This document shows positions 1-9,848 of a stretch of DNA of 24,789 bases, one piece after another. The notes beneath the pieces were generated by a model. It made no database searches. It worked only from the letters and a program-made list of their open reading frames with translations, and had not been told where the DNA came from. Source of the stretch: Utricularia gibba (lineage: Eukaryota > Streptophyta > Magnoliopsida > Lamiales > Lentibulariaceae); contig NEEC01000052.1 of NCBI GenBank assembly GCA_002189035.1, forward strand, positions 1-24,789, given 5' to 3'. Both the position numbers and the translations under genes were made by a program. Numbering within the stretch: position 1 is the first letter of the stretch; each line of letters opens with the position of its first letter.

Positions 1-1120
1 CCAACCGGTGCGAGTCGACGAAAATAATGATGCATTTGTTTAAAGTAAGATGTCACGTGCACCCACATGATTTTTTCAACAACTTACTTTATACTTGAGG
101 AGGCGGTCTTGGGGGGCACCTAGAACGGGACAAAGGTCAGGTTGGGTTAGGGCCGAAAGTTAGTTGTAGCCTGGCAACTAAAGCGATGCACTTATTAACG
201 TTCGGTTTTTCAGGGGCTTCCTACAAGGTTTTTCAAGGAACAACTTCTCGTTTTGTGTCGGCCACTCTCACTGGGCACTTGGTCCGGCGCTGCGTTCGGT
301 CCGGCTCATGAGCCCAACCGGGTGCGAGTCGACGAAAATAATGATGCATTTGTTTAAAGTAAGATGTCACGTGCACCCCACATGATTTTTTCAACAACTT
401 ACTTTATACTTGAGGAGGCGGTCTTGGGGGGCACCTAGAACGGGACAAAGGTCAGGTTGGGTTAGGGCCGAAAGTTAGTTGTAGCCTGGCAACTAAAGCG
501 ATGCACTTATTAACGTTCGGTTTTCAGGGGCTTCCTACAAGGTTTTTCAAGGAACAACTTCTCGTTTTGTGTCGGCCACTCTCACTGGGCACTTGGTCGG
601 CGCTGCGTTCGGTCCGGCTCATGAGCCCAACCGGGTGCGAGTCGACGAAAATAATGATGCATTTGTTTAAAGTAAGATGTCACGTGCACCCCACATGATT
701 TTTTCAACAACTTACTTTATACTTGAGGAGGCGGTCTTGGGGGGCACCTAGAACGGGACAAAGGTCAGGTTGGGTTAGGGCCGAAAGTTAGTTGTAGCCT
801 GGCAACTAAAGCGATGCACTTATTAACGTTCGGTTTTCAGGGGCTTCCTACAAGGTTTTTCAAGGAACAACTTCTCGTTTTGTGTCGGCCACTCTCACTG
901 GGCACTTGGTCCGGCGCTGCGTTCGGTCCGGCTCATGAGCCCAACCGGGTGCGAGTCGACGAAAATAATGATGCATTTGTTTAAAGTAAGATGTCACGTG
1001 CACCCCACATGATTTTTCAACAACTTACTTTATACTTGAGGAGGCGGTCTTGGGGGGCACCTAGAACGGGACAAAGGTCAGGTTGGGTTAGGGCCGAAAG
1101 TTAGTTGTAGCCTGGCAACT
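1..1120 (+). repeat. Left part of array, near-consensus copies with 1-base indels
   Basis: This part holds a partial copy followed by units starting at 95, 410, 723 and 1036. Differences from consensus are single-base length changes in short runs: one G missing near 8-10, one C missing at 61-63, an extra T near 205-211, a C missing near 598, and a T missing near 1012-1017. No other kind of sequence is present. Confidence 0.9.
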
Positions 1121-1765
1121 GATGCGAGGCGGTCTTACCTAAACCCCACAAAGATTTCAACAAGGAGGAGGCGGTCTTGGGGGCACCTAGAAGGGACAAA
1201 GGTCAGGTTGGGTTAGGGCCGAAAGTTAGTTGTAGCCTGGCAACTAAAGCGATGCACTTATTAACGTTCGGTTTTCAGGGGCTTCCTACAAGGTTTTTCA
1301 AGGAACAACTTCTCGTTTTGTGTCGGCCACTCTCACTGGGCACTTGGTCGGCGCTGCGTTCGGTCCGGCTCATGAGCCCAACCGGGTGCGAGTCGACGAA
1401 AATAATGATGCATTTGTTTAAAGTAAGATGTCACGTGCACCCCACATGATTTTTTTACTTTATACTTGAGGACTTACCTTCAGGTTGGGTTAGGGCCGAA
1501 AGTTAGTTGTAGCCTTAAAGCGATGCACTTATTAACGTTCGGTTTTCAGGGGCTTCCTACAAGGTTTTTCAAGGAACAACTTCTCGGTGGGCCACTCTCA
1601 CTGGGCACTTGGTCCGCGCTGCGTTCTCCGGCTCATGAGCCCACCGGGTGCGAGTCGACGAAAATAATGATGCATTTGTTTAAAGTAAGATGTCACGTGC
1701 ACCCACATGATTTTTTCAACAACTTACTTTATACTTGAGGAGGCGGTCTACCTAGAACGGCAAAG
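1121..1765 (+). repeat. Compressed and rearranged copies at the left of the array
   Basis: After CCTGGCAACT the sequence jumps at 1121 into a roughly 52 bp miniature unit (1121-1172) that keeps only short pieces of the monomer in their normal order. A near-complete copy follows, then two copies with multiple deletions. Around 1457-1482 CAACAAC and the whole G block are missing; around 1587-1627 several 1-4 base pieces are missing; around 1748-1772 the G-run and part of the telomere-like block are missing. In three successive units (1134-1139, 1473-1478 and 1748-1752) the bases between CTT and ACCT that normally hold the G-run are absent. The parts are collinear with the monomer, so this is deletion or collapse rather than inserted foreign DNA. 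Confidence 0.85.
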
Positions 1766-2340
1766 GTCAGAAAAGTTAGTTGTAGCCTGGCAACTAAAGC
1801 GATGCACTTATTAACGTTCGGTTTTCAGGGGCTTCCTACAAGGTTTTTCAAGGAACAACTTCTCGTTTTGTGTCGGCCACTCTCACTGGGCACTTGGTCC
1901 GCGCTGCGTTCGGTCCGGCTCATGAGCCCAACCGGGTGCGAGTCGACGAAAATAATGATGCATTTGTTTAAAGTAAGATGTCACGTGCACCCCACATGAT
2001 TTTTTCAACAACTTACTTTATACTTGAGGAGGCGGTCTTGGGGGGCACCTAGAACGGGACAAAGGTCAGGTTGGGTTAGGGCCGAAAGTTAGTTGTAGCC
2101 TGGCAACTAAAGCGATGCACTTATTAACGTTCGGTTTTCAGGGGCTTCCTACAAGGTTTTTCAAGGAACAACTTCTCGTTTTGTGTCGGCCACTCTCACT
2201 GGGCACTTGGTCCGGCGCTGCGTTCGGTCCGGCTCATGAGCCCAACCGGGTGCGAGTCGACGAAAATAATGATGCATTTGTTTAAAGTAAGATGTCACGT
2301 GCACCCACATGATTTTTTCAACAACTTACTTTATACTTGA

Positions 2341-2357
2341 GGAGGCGGTCTTGGGGG
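2341..2357 (+). other. Two-tetrad G-quadruplex candidate including the variable G-run
   Basis: Four G-pairs are separated by loops of A, C and TCTT, and the last is the 5-6 G run that distinguishes the two monomer forms. A second candidate, GG-TCA-GG-TT-GGG-TTA-GGG, lies at 2376-2393. Two-tetrad quadruplexes are weak, so folding is only possible, not likely by default. The motif recurs in every intact copy on the same strand. Confidence 0.4.
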
Positions 2358-2380
2358 CACCTAGAACGGGACAAAGGTCA

Positions 2381-2393
2381 GGTTGGGTTAGGG
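2381..2393 (+). other. Telomere-like 13-mer GGTTGGGTTAGGG
   Basis: The motif resembles two degenerate telomeric units (TTGGG followed by TTAGGG). It occurs once per monomer, not as a tandem run, so it is not a telomere. Similar short tracts occur in subtelomeric satellites of several eukaryotes, but a 13-mer is too short to place the array. Confidence 0.35.
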
Positions 2394-2444
2394 CCGAAAG
2401 TTAGTTGTAGCCTGGCAACTAAAGCGATGCACTTATTAACGTTC

Positions 2445-2500
2445 GGTTTTCAGGGGCTTCCTACAAGGTTTTTCAAGGAACAACTTCTCGTTTTGTGTCG
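2445..2500 (+). other. Phased T-tracts / degenerate 22 bp subrepeat (once per monomer)
   Basis: Three T-tracts of 4, 5 and 4 bases begin at 2447, 2469 and 2491, exactly 22 bp apart, or two helical turns. Each sits in a loosely similar context (CGGTTTTCAGG, AGGTTTTTCAAGG, TCGTTTTGTG), so this stretch may be a decayed 22 bp triplication. A/T-tracts in helical phase bend DNA, and intrinsic curvature is a known property of many satellites. The same arrangement recurs in every intact copy. The curvature itself is inferred. Confidence 0.6.
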
Positions 2501-2542
2501 GCCACTCTCACTGGGCACTTGGTCCGGCGCTGCGTTCGGTCC

Positions 2543-2554
2543 GGCTCATGAGCC
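2543..2554. other. Perfect 12 bp palindrome GGCTCATGAGCC (once per monomer)
   Basis: The sequence equals its own reverse complement over 12 bases. It follows the second copy of an 8 bp direct repeat, GGTCCGGC (2521-2528 and 2538-2545, 17 bp apart), and is followed by a small CCC-AACC-GGG hairpin possibility (2553-2562). It could bind a dimeric protein or extrude as a short cruciform, but neither is shown by the sequence. It is missing from the deleted unit at 13913. Confidence 0.7.
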
Positions 2555-2607
2555 CAACCGGGTGCGAGTCGACGAAAATAATGATGCATTTGTTTAAAGT
2601 AAGATGT

Positions 2608-2616
2608 CACGTGCAC
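2608..2616. other. Overlapping palindromes CACGTG and GTGCAC (once per monomer)
   Basis: The nine bases CACGTGCAC contain two overlapping six-base palindromes. CACGTG is the core bound by many basic helix-loop-helix and bZIP proteins, and by Cbf1 at budding-yeast centromeres. A six-base match is expected by chance at this frequency in a 313 bp unit with modest probability, so function is not claimed. Confidence 0.35.
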
Positions 2617-3275
2617 CCCACATGATTTTTTCAACAACTTACTTTATACTTGAGGAGGCGGTCTTGGGGGCACCTAGAACGGGACAAAGGTCAGGTTGGG
2701 TTAGGGCCGAAAGTTAGTTGTAGCCTGGCAACTAAAGCGATGCACTTATTAACGTTCGGTTTTCAGGGGCTTCCTACAAGGTTTTTCAAGGAACAACTTC
2801 TCGTTTTGTGTCGGCCACTCTCACTGGGCACTTGGTCCGGCGCTGCGTTCGGTCCGGCTCATGAGCCCAACCGGGTGCGAGTCGACGAAAATAATGATGC
2901 ATTTGTTTAAAGTAAGATGTCACGTGCACCCCACATGATTTTTTCAACAACTTACTTTATACTTGAGGAGGCGGTCTTGGGGGCACCTAGAACGGGACAA
3001 AGGTCAGGTTGGGTTAGGGCCGAAAGTTAGTTGTAGCCTGGCAACTAAAGCGATGCACTTATTAACGTTCGGTTTTCAGGGGCTTCCTACAAGGTTTTTC
3101 AAGGAACAACTTCTCGTTTTGTGTCGGCCACTCTCACTGGGCACTTGGTCCGGCGCTGCGTTCGGTCCGGCTCATGAGCCCAACCGGGTGCGAGTCGACG
3201 AAAATAATGATGCATTTGTTTAAAGTAAGATGTCACGTGCACCCCACATGATTTTTTCAACAACTTACTTTATAC

Positions 3276-3589
3276 TTGAGGAGGCGGTCTTGGGGGGCAC
3301 CTAGAACGGGACAAAGGTCAGGTTGGGTTAGGGCCGAAAGTTAGTTGTAGCCTGGCAACTAAAGCGATGCACTTATTAACGTTCGGTTTTCAGGGGCTTC
3401 CTACAAGGTTTTTCAAGGAACAACTTCTCGTTTTGTGTCGGCCACTCTCACTGGGCACTTGGTCCGGCGCTGCGTTCGGTCCGGCTCATGAGCCCAACCG
3501 GGTGCGAGTCGACGAAAATAATGATGCATTTGTTTAAAGTAAGATGTCACGTGCACCCCACATGATTTTTTCAACAACTTACTTTATAC
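3276..3589 (+). repeat. Variant monomer, 314 bp (6-G form)
   Basis: This copy is identical to the reference monomer except for six rather than five Gs in the run before CACCTAG. The extra G accounts for the whole length difference and shifts all three reading frames downstream. The two forms are interspersed throughout the array in clusters rather than in strict alternation. Homopolymer length is also the commonest consensus error in long-read assemblies, so the variant needs raw-read support. Confidence 0.93.
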
Positions 3590-6500
3590 TTGAGGAGGCG
3601 GTCTTGGGGGGCACCTAGAACGGGACAAAGGTCAGGTTGGGTTAGGGCCGAAAGTTAGTTGTAGCCTGGCAACTAAAGCGATGCACTTATTAACGTTCGG
3701 TTTTCAGGGGCTTCCTACAAGGTTTTTCAAGGAACAACTTCTCGTTTTGTGTCGGCCACTCTCACTGGGCACTTGGTCCGGCGCTGCGTTCGGTCCGGCT
3801 CATGAGCCCAACCGGGTGCGAGTCGACGAAAATAATGATGCATTTGTTTAAAGTAAGATGTCACGTGCACCCCACATGATTTTTTCAACAACTTACTTTA
3901 TACTTGAGGAGGCGGTCTTGGGGGGCACCTAGAACGGGACAAAGGTCAGGTTGGGTTAGGGCCGAAAGTTAGTTGTAGCCTGGCAACTAAAGCGATGCAC
4001 TTATTAACGTTCGGTTTTCAGGGGCTTCCTACAAGGTTTTTCAAGGAACAACTTCTCGTTTTGTGTCGGCCACTCTCACTGGGCACTTGGTCCGGCGCTG
4101 CGTTCGGTCCGGCTCATGAGCCCAACCGGGTGCGAGTCGACGAAAATAATGATGCATTTGTTTAAAGTAAGATGTCACGTGCACCCCACATGATTTTTTC
4201 AACAACTTACTTTATACTTGAGGAGGCGGTCTTGGGGGCACCTAGAACGGGACAAAGGTCAGGTTGGGTTAGGGCCGAAAGTTAGTTGTAGCCTGGCAAC
4301 TAAAGCGATGCACTTATTAACGTTCGGTTTTCAGGGGCTTCCTACAAGGTTTTTCAAGGAACAACTTCTCGTTTTGTGTCGGCCACTCTCACTGGGCACT
4401 TGGTCCGGCGCTGCGTTCGGTCCGGCTCATGAGCCCAACCGGGTGCGAGTCGACGAAAATAATGATGCATTTGTTTAAAGTAAGATGTCACGTGCACCCC
4501 ACATGATTTTTTCAACAACTTACTTTATACTTGAGGAGGCGGTCTTGGGGGCACCTAGAACGGGACAAAGGTCAGGTTGGGTTAGGGCCGAAAGTTAGTT
4601 GTAGCCTGGCAACTAAAGCGATGCACTTATTAACGTTCGGTTTTCAGGGGCTTCCTACAAGGTTTTTCAAGGAACAACTTCTCGTTTTGTGTCGGCCACT
4701 CTCACTGGGCACTTGGTCCGGCGCTGCGTTCGGTCCGGCTCATGAGCCCAACCGGGTGCGAGTCGACGAAAATAATGATGCATTTGTTTAAAGTAAGATG
4801 TCACGTGCACCCCACATGATTTTTTCAACAACTTACTTTATACTTGAGGAGGCGGTCTTGGGGGGCACCTAGAACGGGACAAAGGTCAGGTTGGGTTAGG
4901 GCCGAAAGTTAGTTGTAGCCTGGCAACTAAAGCGATGCACTTATTAACGTTCGGTTTTCAGGGGCTTCCTACAAGGTTTTTCAAGGAACAACTTCTCGTT
5001 TTGTGTCGGCCACTCTCACTGGGCACTTGGTCCGGCGCTGCGTTCGGTCCGGCTCATGAGCCCAACCGGGTGCGAGTCGACGAAAATAATGATGCATTTG
5101 TTTAAAGTAAGATGTCACGTGCACCCCACATGATTTTTTCAACAACTTACTTTATACTTGAGGAGGCGGTCTTGGGGGGCACCTAGAACGGGACAAAGGT
5201 CAGGTTGGGTTAGGGCCGAAAGTTAGTTGTAGCCTGGCAACTAAAGCGATGCACTTATTAACGTTCGGTTTTCAGGGGCTTCCTACAAGGTTTTTCAAGG
5301 AACAACTTCTCGTTTTGTGTCGGCCACTCTCACTGGGCACTTGGTCCGGCGCTGCGTTCGGTCCGGCTCATGAGCCCAACCGGGTGCGAGTCGACGAAAA
5401 TAATGATGCATTTGTTTAAAGTAAGATGTCACGTGCACCCCACATGATTTTTTCAACAACTTACTTTATACTTGAGGAGGCGGTCTTGGGGGGCACCTAG
5501 AACGGGACAAAGGTCAGGTTGGGTTAGGGCCGAAAGTTAGTTGTAGCCTGGCAACTAAAGCGATGCACTTATTAACGTTCGGTTTTCAGGGGCTTCCTAC
5601 AAGGTTTTTCAAGGAACAACTTCTCGTTTTGTGTCGGCCACTCTCACTGGGCACTTGGTCCGGCGCTGCGTTCGGTCCGGCTCATGAGCCCAACCGGGTG
5701 CGAGTCGACGAAAATAATGATGCATTTGTTTAAAGTAAGATGTCACGTGCACCCCACATGATTTTTTCAACAACTTACTTTATACTTGAGGAGGCGGTCT
5801 TGGGGGGCACCTAGAACGGGACAAAGGTCAGGTTGGGTTAGGGCCGAAAGTTAGTTGTAGCCTGGCAACTAAAGCGATGCACTTATTAACGTTCGGTTTT
5901 CAGGGGCTTCCTACAAGGTTTTTCAAGGAACAACTTCTCGTTTTGTGTCGGCCACTCTCACTGGGCACTTGGTCCGGCGCTGCGTTCGGTCCGGCTCATG
6001 AGCCCAACCGGGTGCGAGTCGACGAAAATAATGATGCATTTGTTTAAAGTAAGATGTCACGTGCACCCCACATGATTTTTTCAACAACTTACTTTATACT
6101 TGAGGAGGCGGTCTTGGGGGGCACCTAGAACGGGACAAAGGTCAGGTTGGGTTAGGGCCGAAAGTTAGTTGTAGCCTGGCAACTAAAGCGATGCACTTAT
6201 TAACGTTCGGTTTTCAGGGGCTTCCTACAAGGTTTTTCAAGGAACAACTTCTCGTTTTGTGTCGGCCACTCTCACTGGGCACTTGGTCCGGCGCTGCGTT
6301 CGGTCCGGCTCATGAGCCCAACCGGGTGCGAGTCGACGAAAATAATGATGCATTTGTTTAAAGTAAGATGTCACGTGCACCCCACATGATTTTTTCAACA
6401 ACTTACTTTATACTTGAGGAGGCGGTCTTGGGGGCACCTAGAACGGGACAAAGGTCAGGTTGGGTTAGGGCCGAAAGTTAGTTGTAGCCTGGCAACTAAA

Positions 6501-8830
6501 GCGATGCACTTATTAACGTTCGGTTTTCAGGGGCTTCCTACAAGGTTTTTCAAGGAACAACTTCTCGTTTTGTGTCGGCCACTCTCACTGGGCACTTGGT
6601 CCGGCGCTGCGTTCGGTCCGGCTCATGAGCCCAACCGGGTGCGAGTCGACGAAAATAATGATGCATTTGTTTAAAGTAAGATGTCACGTGCACCCCACAT
6701 GATTTTTTCAACAACTTACTTTATACTTGAGGAGGCGGTCTTGGGGGGCACCTAGAACGGGACAAAGGTCAGGTTGGGTTAGGGCCGAAAGTTAGTTGTA
6801 GCCTGGCAACTAAAGCGATGCACTTATTAACGTTCGGTTTTCAGGGGCTTCCTACAAGGTTTTTCAAGGAACAACTTCTCGTTTTGTGTCGGCCACTCTC
6901 ACTGGGCACTTGGTCCGGCGCTGCGTTCGGTCCGGCTCATGAGCCCAACCGGGTGCGAGTCGACGAAAATAATGATGCATTTGTTTAAAGTAAGATGTCA
7001 CGTGCACCCCACATGATTTTTTCAACAACTTACTTTATACTTGAGGAGGCGGTCTTGGGGGCACCTAGAACGGGACAAAGGTCAGGTTGGGTTAGGGCCG
7101 AAAGTTAGTTGTAGCCTGGCAACTAAAGCGATGCACTTATTAACGTTCGGTTTTCAGGGGCTTCCTACAAGGTTTTTCAAGGAACAACTTCTCGTTTTGT
7201 GTCGGCCACTCTCACTGGGCACTTGGTCCGGCGCTGCGTTCGGTCCGGCTCATGAGCCCAACCGGGTGCGAGTCGACGAAAATAATGATGCATTTGTTTA
7301 AAGTAAGATGTCACGTGCACCCCACATGATTTTTTCAACAACTTACTTTATACTTGAGGAGGCGGTCTTGGGGGGCACCTAGAACGGGACAAAGGTCAGG
7401 TTGGGTTAGGGCCGAAAGTTAGTTGTAGCCTGGCAACTAAAGCGATGCACTTATTAACGTTCGGTTTTCAGGGGCTTCCTACAAGGTTTTTCAAGGAACA
7501 ACTTCTCGTTTTGTGTCGGCCACTCTCACTGGGCACTTGGTCCGGCGCTGCGTTCGGTCCGGCTCATGAGCCCAACCGGGTGCGAGTCGACGAAAATAAT
7601 GATGCATTTGTTTAAAGTAAGATGTCACGTGCACCCCACATGATTTTTTCAACAACTTACTTTATACTTGAGGAGGCGGTCTTGGGGGCACCTAGAACGG
7701 GACAAAGGTCAGGTTGGGTTAGGGCCGAAAGTTAGTTGTAGCCTGGCAACTAAAGCGATGCACTTATTAACGTTCGGTTTTCAGGGGCTTCCTACAAGGT
7801 TTTTCAAGGAACAACTTCTCGTTTTGTGTCGGCCACTCTCACTGGGCACTTGGTCCGGCGCTGCGTTCGGTCCGGCTCATGAGCCCAACCGGGTGCGAGT
7901 CGACGAAAATAATGATGCATTTGTTTAAAGTAAGATGTCACGTGCACCCCACATGATTTTTTCAACAACTTACTTTATACTTGAGGAGGCGGTCTTGGGG
8001 GCACCTAGAACGGGACAAAGGTCAGGTTGGGTTAGGGCCGAAAGTTAGTTGTAGCCTGGCAACTAAAGCGATGCACTTATTAACGTTCGGTTTTCAGGGG
8101 CTTCCTACAAGGTTTTTCAAGGAACAACTTCTCGTTTTGTGTCGGCCACTCTCACTGGGCACTTGGTCCGGCGCTGCGTTCGGTCCGGCTCATGAGCCCA
8201 ACCGGGTGCGAGTCGACGAAAATAATGATGCATTTGTTTAAAGTAAGATGTCACGTGCACCCCACATGATTTTTTCAACAACTTACTTTATACTTGAGGA
8301 GGCGGTCTTGGGGGCACCTAGAACGGGACAAAGGTCAGGTTGGGTTAGGGCCGAAAGTTAGTTGTAGCCTGGCAACTAAAGCGATGCACTTATTAACGTT
8401 CGGTTTTCAGGGGCTTCCTACAAGGTTTTTCAAGGAACAACTTCTCGTTTTGTGTCGGCCACTCTCACTGGGCACTTGGTCCGGCGCTGCGTTCGGTCCG
8501 GCTCATGAGCCCAACCGGGTGCGAGTCGACGAAAATAATGATGCATTTGTTTAAAGTAAGATGTCACGTGCACCCCACATGATTTTTTCAACAACTTACT
8601 TTATACTTGAGGAGGCGGTCTTGGGGGCACCTAGAACGGGACAAAGGTCAGGTTGGGTTAGGGCCGAAAGTTAGTTGTAGCCTGGCAACTAAAGCGATGC
8701 ACTTATTAACGTTCGGTTTTCAGGGGCTTCCTACAAGGTTTTTCAAGGAACAACTTCTCGTTTTGTGTCGGCCACTCTCACTGGGCACTTGGTCCGGCGC
8801 TGCGTTCGGTCCGGCTCATGAGCCCAACCG

Positions 8831-9848
8831 GTGCGAGTCGACGAAAATAATGATGCATTTGTTTAAAGTAAGATGTCACGTGCACCCCACATGATTTTTT
8901 CAACAACTTACTTTATACTTGAGGAGGCGGTCTTGGGGGCACCTAGAACGGGACAAAGGTCAGGTTGGGTTAGGGCCGAAAGTTAGTTGTAGCCTGGCAA
9001 CTAAAGCGATTAACGTTCGGTTTTCAGGGGCTTCCTACAAGGTTTTTCAAGGAACAACTTCTCGTTTTGTGTCGGCCACTCTCACTGGGCACTTGGTCCG
9101 GCGCTGCGTTCGGTCCGGCTCATGAGCCCAACCGGGTGCGAGTCGACGAAAATAATGATGCATTTGTTTAAAGTAAGATGTCACGTGCACCCCACATGAT
9201 TTTTTCAACAACTTACTTTATACTTGAGGAGGCGGTCTTGGGGGCACCTAGAACGGGACAAAGGTCAGGTTGGGTTAGGGCCGAAAGTTAGTTGTAGCCT
9301 GGCAACTAAAGCGATGCACTTATTAACGTTCGGTTTTCAGGGGCTTCCTACAAGGTTTTTCAAGGAACAACTTCTCGTTTTGTGTCGGCCACTCTCACTG
9401 GGCACTTGGTCCGGCGCTGCGTTCGGTCCGGCTCATGAGCCCAACCGGGTGCGAGTCGACGAAAATAATGATGCATTTGTTTAAAGTAAGATGTCACGTG
9501 CACCCCACATGATTTTTTCAACAACTTACTTTATACTTGAGGAGGCGGTCTTGGGGGCACCTAGAACGGGACAAAGGTCAGGTTGGGTTAGGGCCGAAAG
9601 TTAGTTGTAGCCTGGCAACTAAAGCGATGCACTTATTAACGTTCGGTTTTCAGGGGCTTCCTACAAGGTTTTTCAAGGAACAACTTCTCGTTTTGTGTCG
9701 GCCACTCTCACTGGGCACTTGGTCCGGCGCTGCGTTCGGTCCGGCTCATGAGCCCAACCGGTGCGAGTCGACGAAAATAATGATGCATTTGTTTAAAGTA
9801 AGATGTCACGTGCACCCCACATGATTTTTTCAACAACTTACTTTATAC
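8831..9848 (+). repeat. Copies with small deletions, including an 8 bp loss
   Basis: The unit starting at 8919 is 305 bp long because GCACTTAT is missing at 9010/9011. The bases flanking the loss form a short repeat (AT on each side), as expected for slippage or microhomology-mediated deletion. The units starting at 8607 and 9537, three copies apart, share the same loss of one G in CCGGG, which hints at a three-unit duplication. Confidence 0.85.

Larger units (their letters stand above)
2337..2649 (+). repeat. Reference monomer, 313 bp (5-G form)
   Basis: This copy is used as the consensus. In order it holds: a purine-rich G block (1-21), a telomere-like GGTTGGGTTAGGG (45-57), AACGTT (102-107), three T-tracts (starting at 111, 133 and 155), a GC-rich stretch with the 8-mer GGTCCGGC twice (185-192 and 202-209), a perfect 12 bp palindrome (207-218), GTCGAC (232-237), an AT-rich stretch (238-269), overlapping CACGTG and GTGCAC (272-280), and a T6 run (290-295). 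The unit boundary is arbitrary because the array shows no natural edge. It contains no recognisable tRNA, 5S rRNA or transposon end. Confidence 0.95.
2337..8830 (+). repeat. Highly homogeneous core block, 21 units
   Basis: Twenty-one consecutive copies (starts from 2337 to 8607) show no difference that I can see except the 5-G or 6-G state, until one G is lost in CCGGG near 8830. The G-run series is 5,5,5,6,6,6,5,5,6,6,6,6,6,5,6,5,6,5,5,5,5. Near-perfect identity over more than 6 kb implies recent amplification or strong homogenisation, or consensus flattening during assembly. Confidence 0.9.

Noticed and set aside
2340-2360. AGGAGG resembling a bacterial ribosome-binding site before a TTG
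   Set aside because: The downstream frame is short and ends within the monomer; the context is a satellite, and purine-rich words of this size are common.
2381-2393. Telomere repeat
   Set aside because: Only one degenerate 13-mer occurs per monomer; there is no tandem run of any telomeric unit.
2447-2463. CENP-B box
   Set aside because: I looked for TTCGNNNNANNCGGG on both strands of the consensus. TTCGGTTTTCAGGGG is only superficially similar and lacks the core A and CGGG.
2514-2575. tRNA-like box A/box B pair (TGGGCACTTGG and GGTGCGAGTCG), suggesting a SINE origin
   Set aside because: Box B has two mismatches and box A at least three, and the T-arm stem does not pair. No poly-A tail or target duplications are visible.
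2546-2580. Hammerhead-ribozyme-like words (CTCATGAG, then CGAAAA about 25 nt later)
   Set aside because: The invariant G of the CUGAUGA core is a C here, stem II is not followed directly by GAAA, and the bases that should form stem I do not pair. No intact core was seen on either strand.
2337-2597. Recurrent 86-codon open frame (and 60-109-codon relatives) in most copies
   Set aside because: It starts at TTG, is closed by the 6-G form present in many copies, and the 313/314 bp unit length prevents continuation across copies. It resembles no family I know, and its identity between copies is explained by repeat homogenisation.
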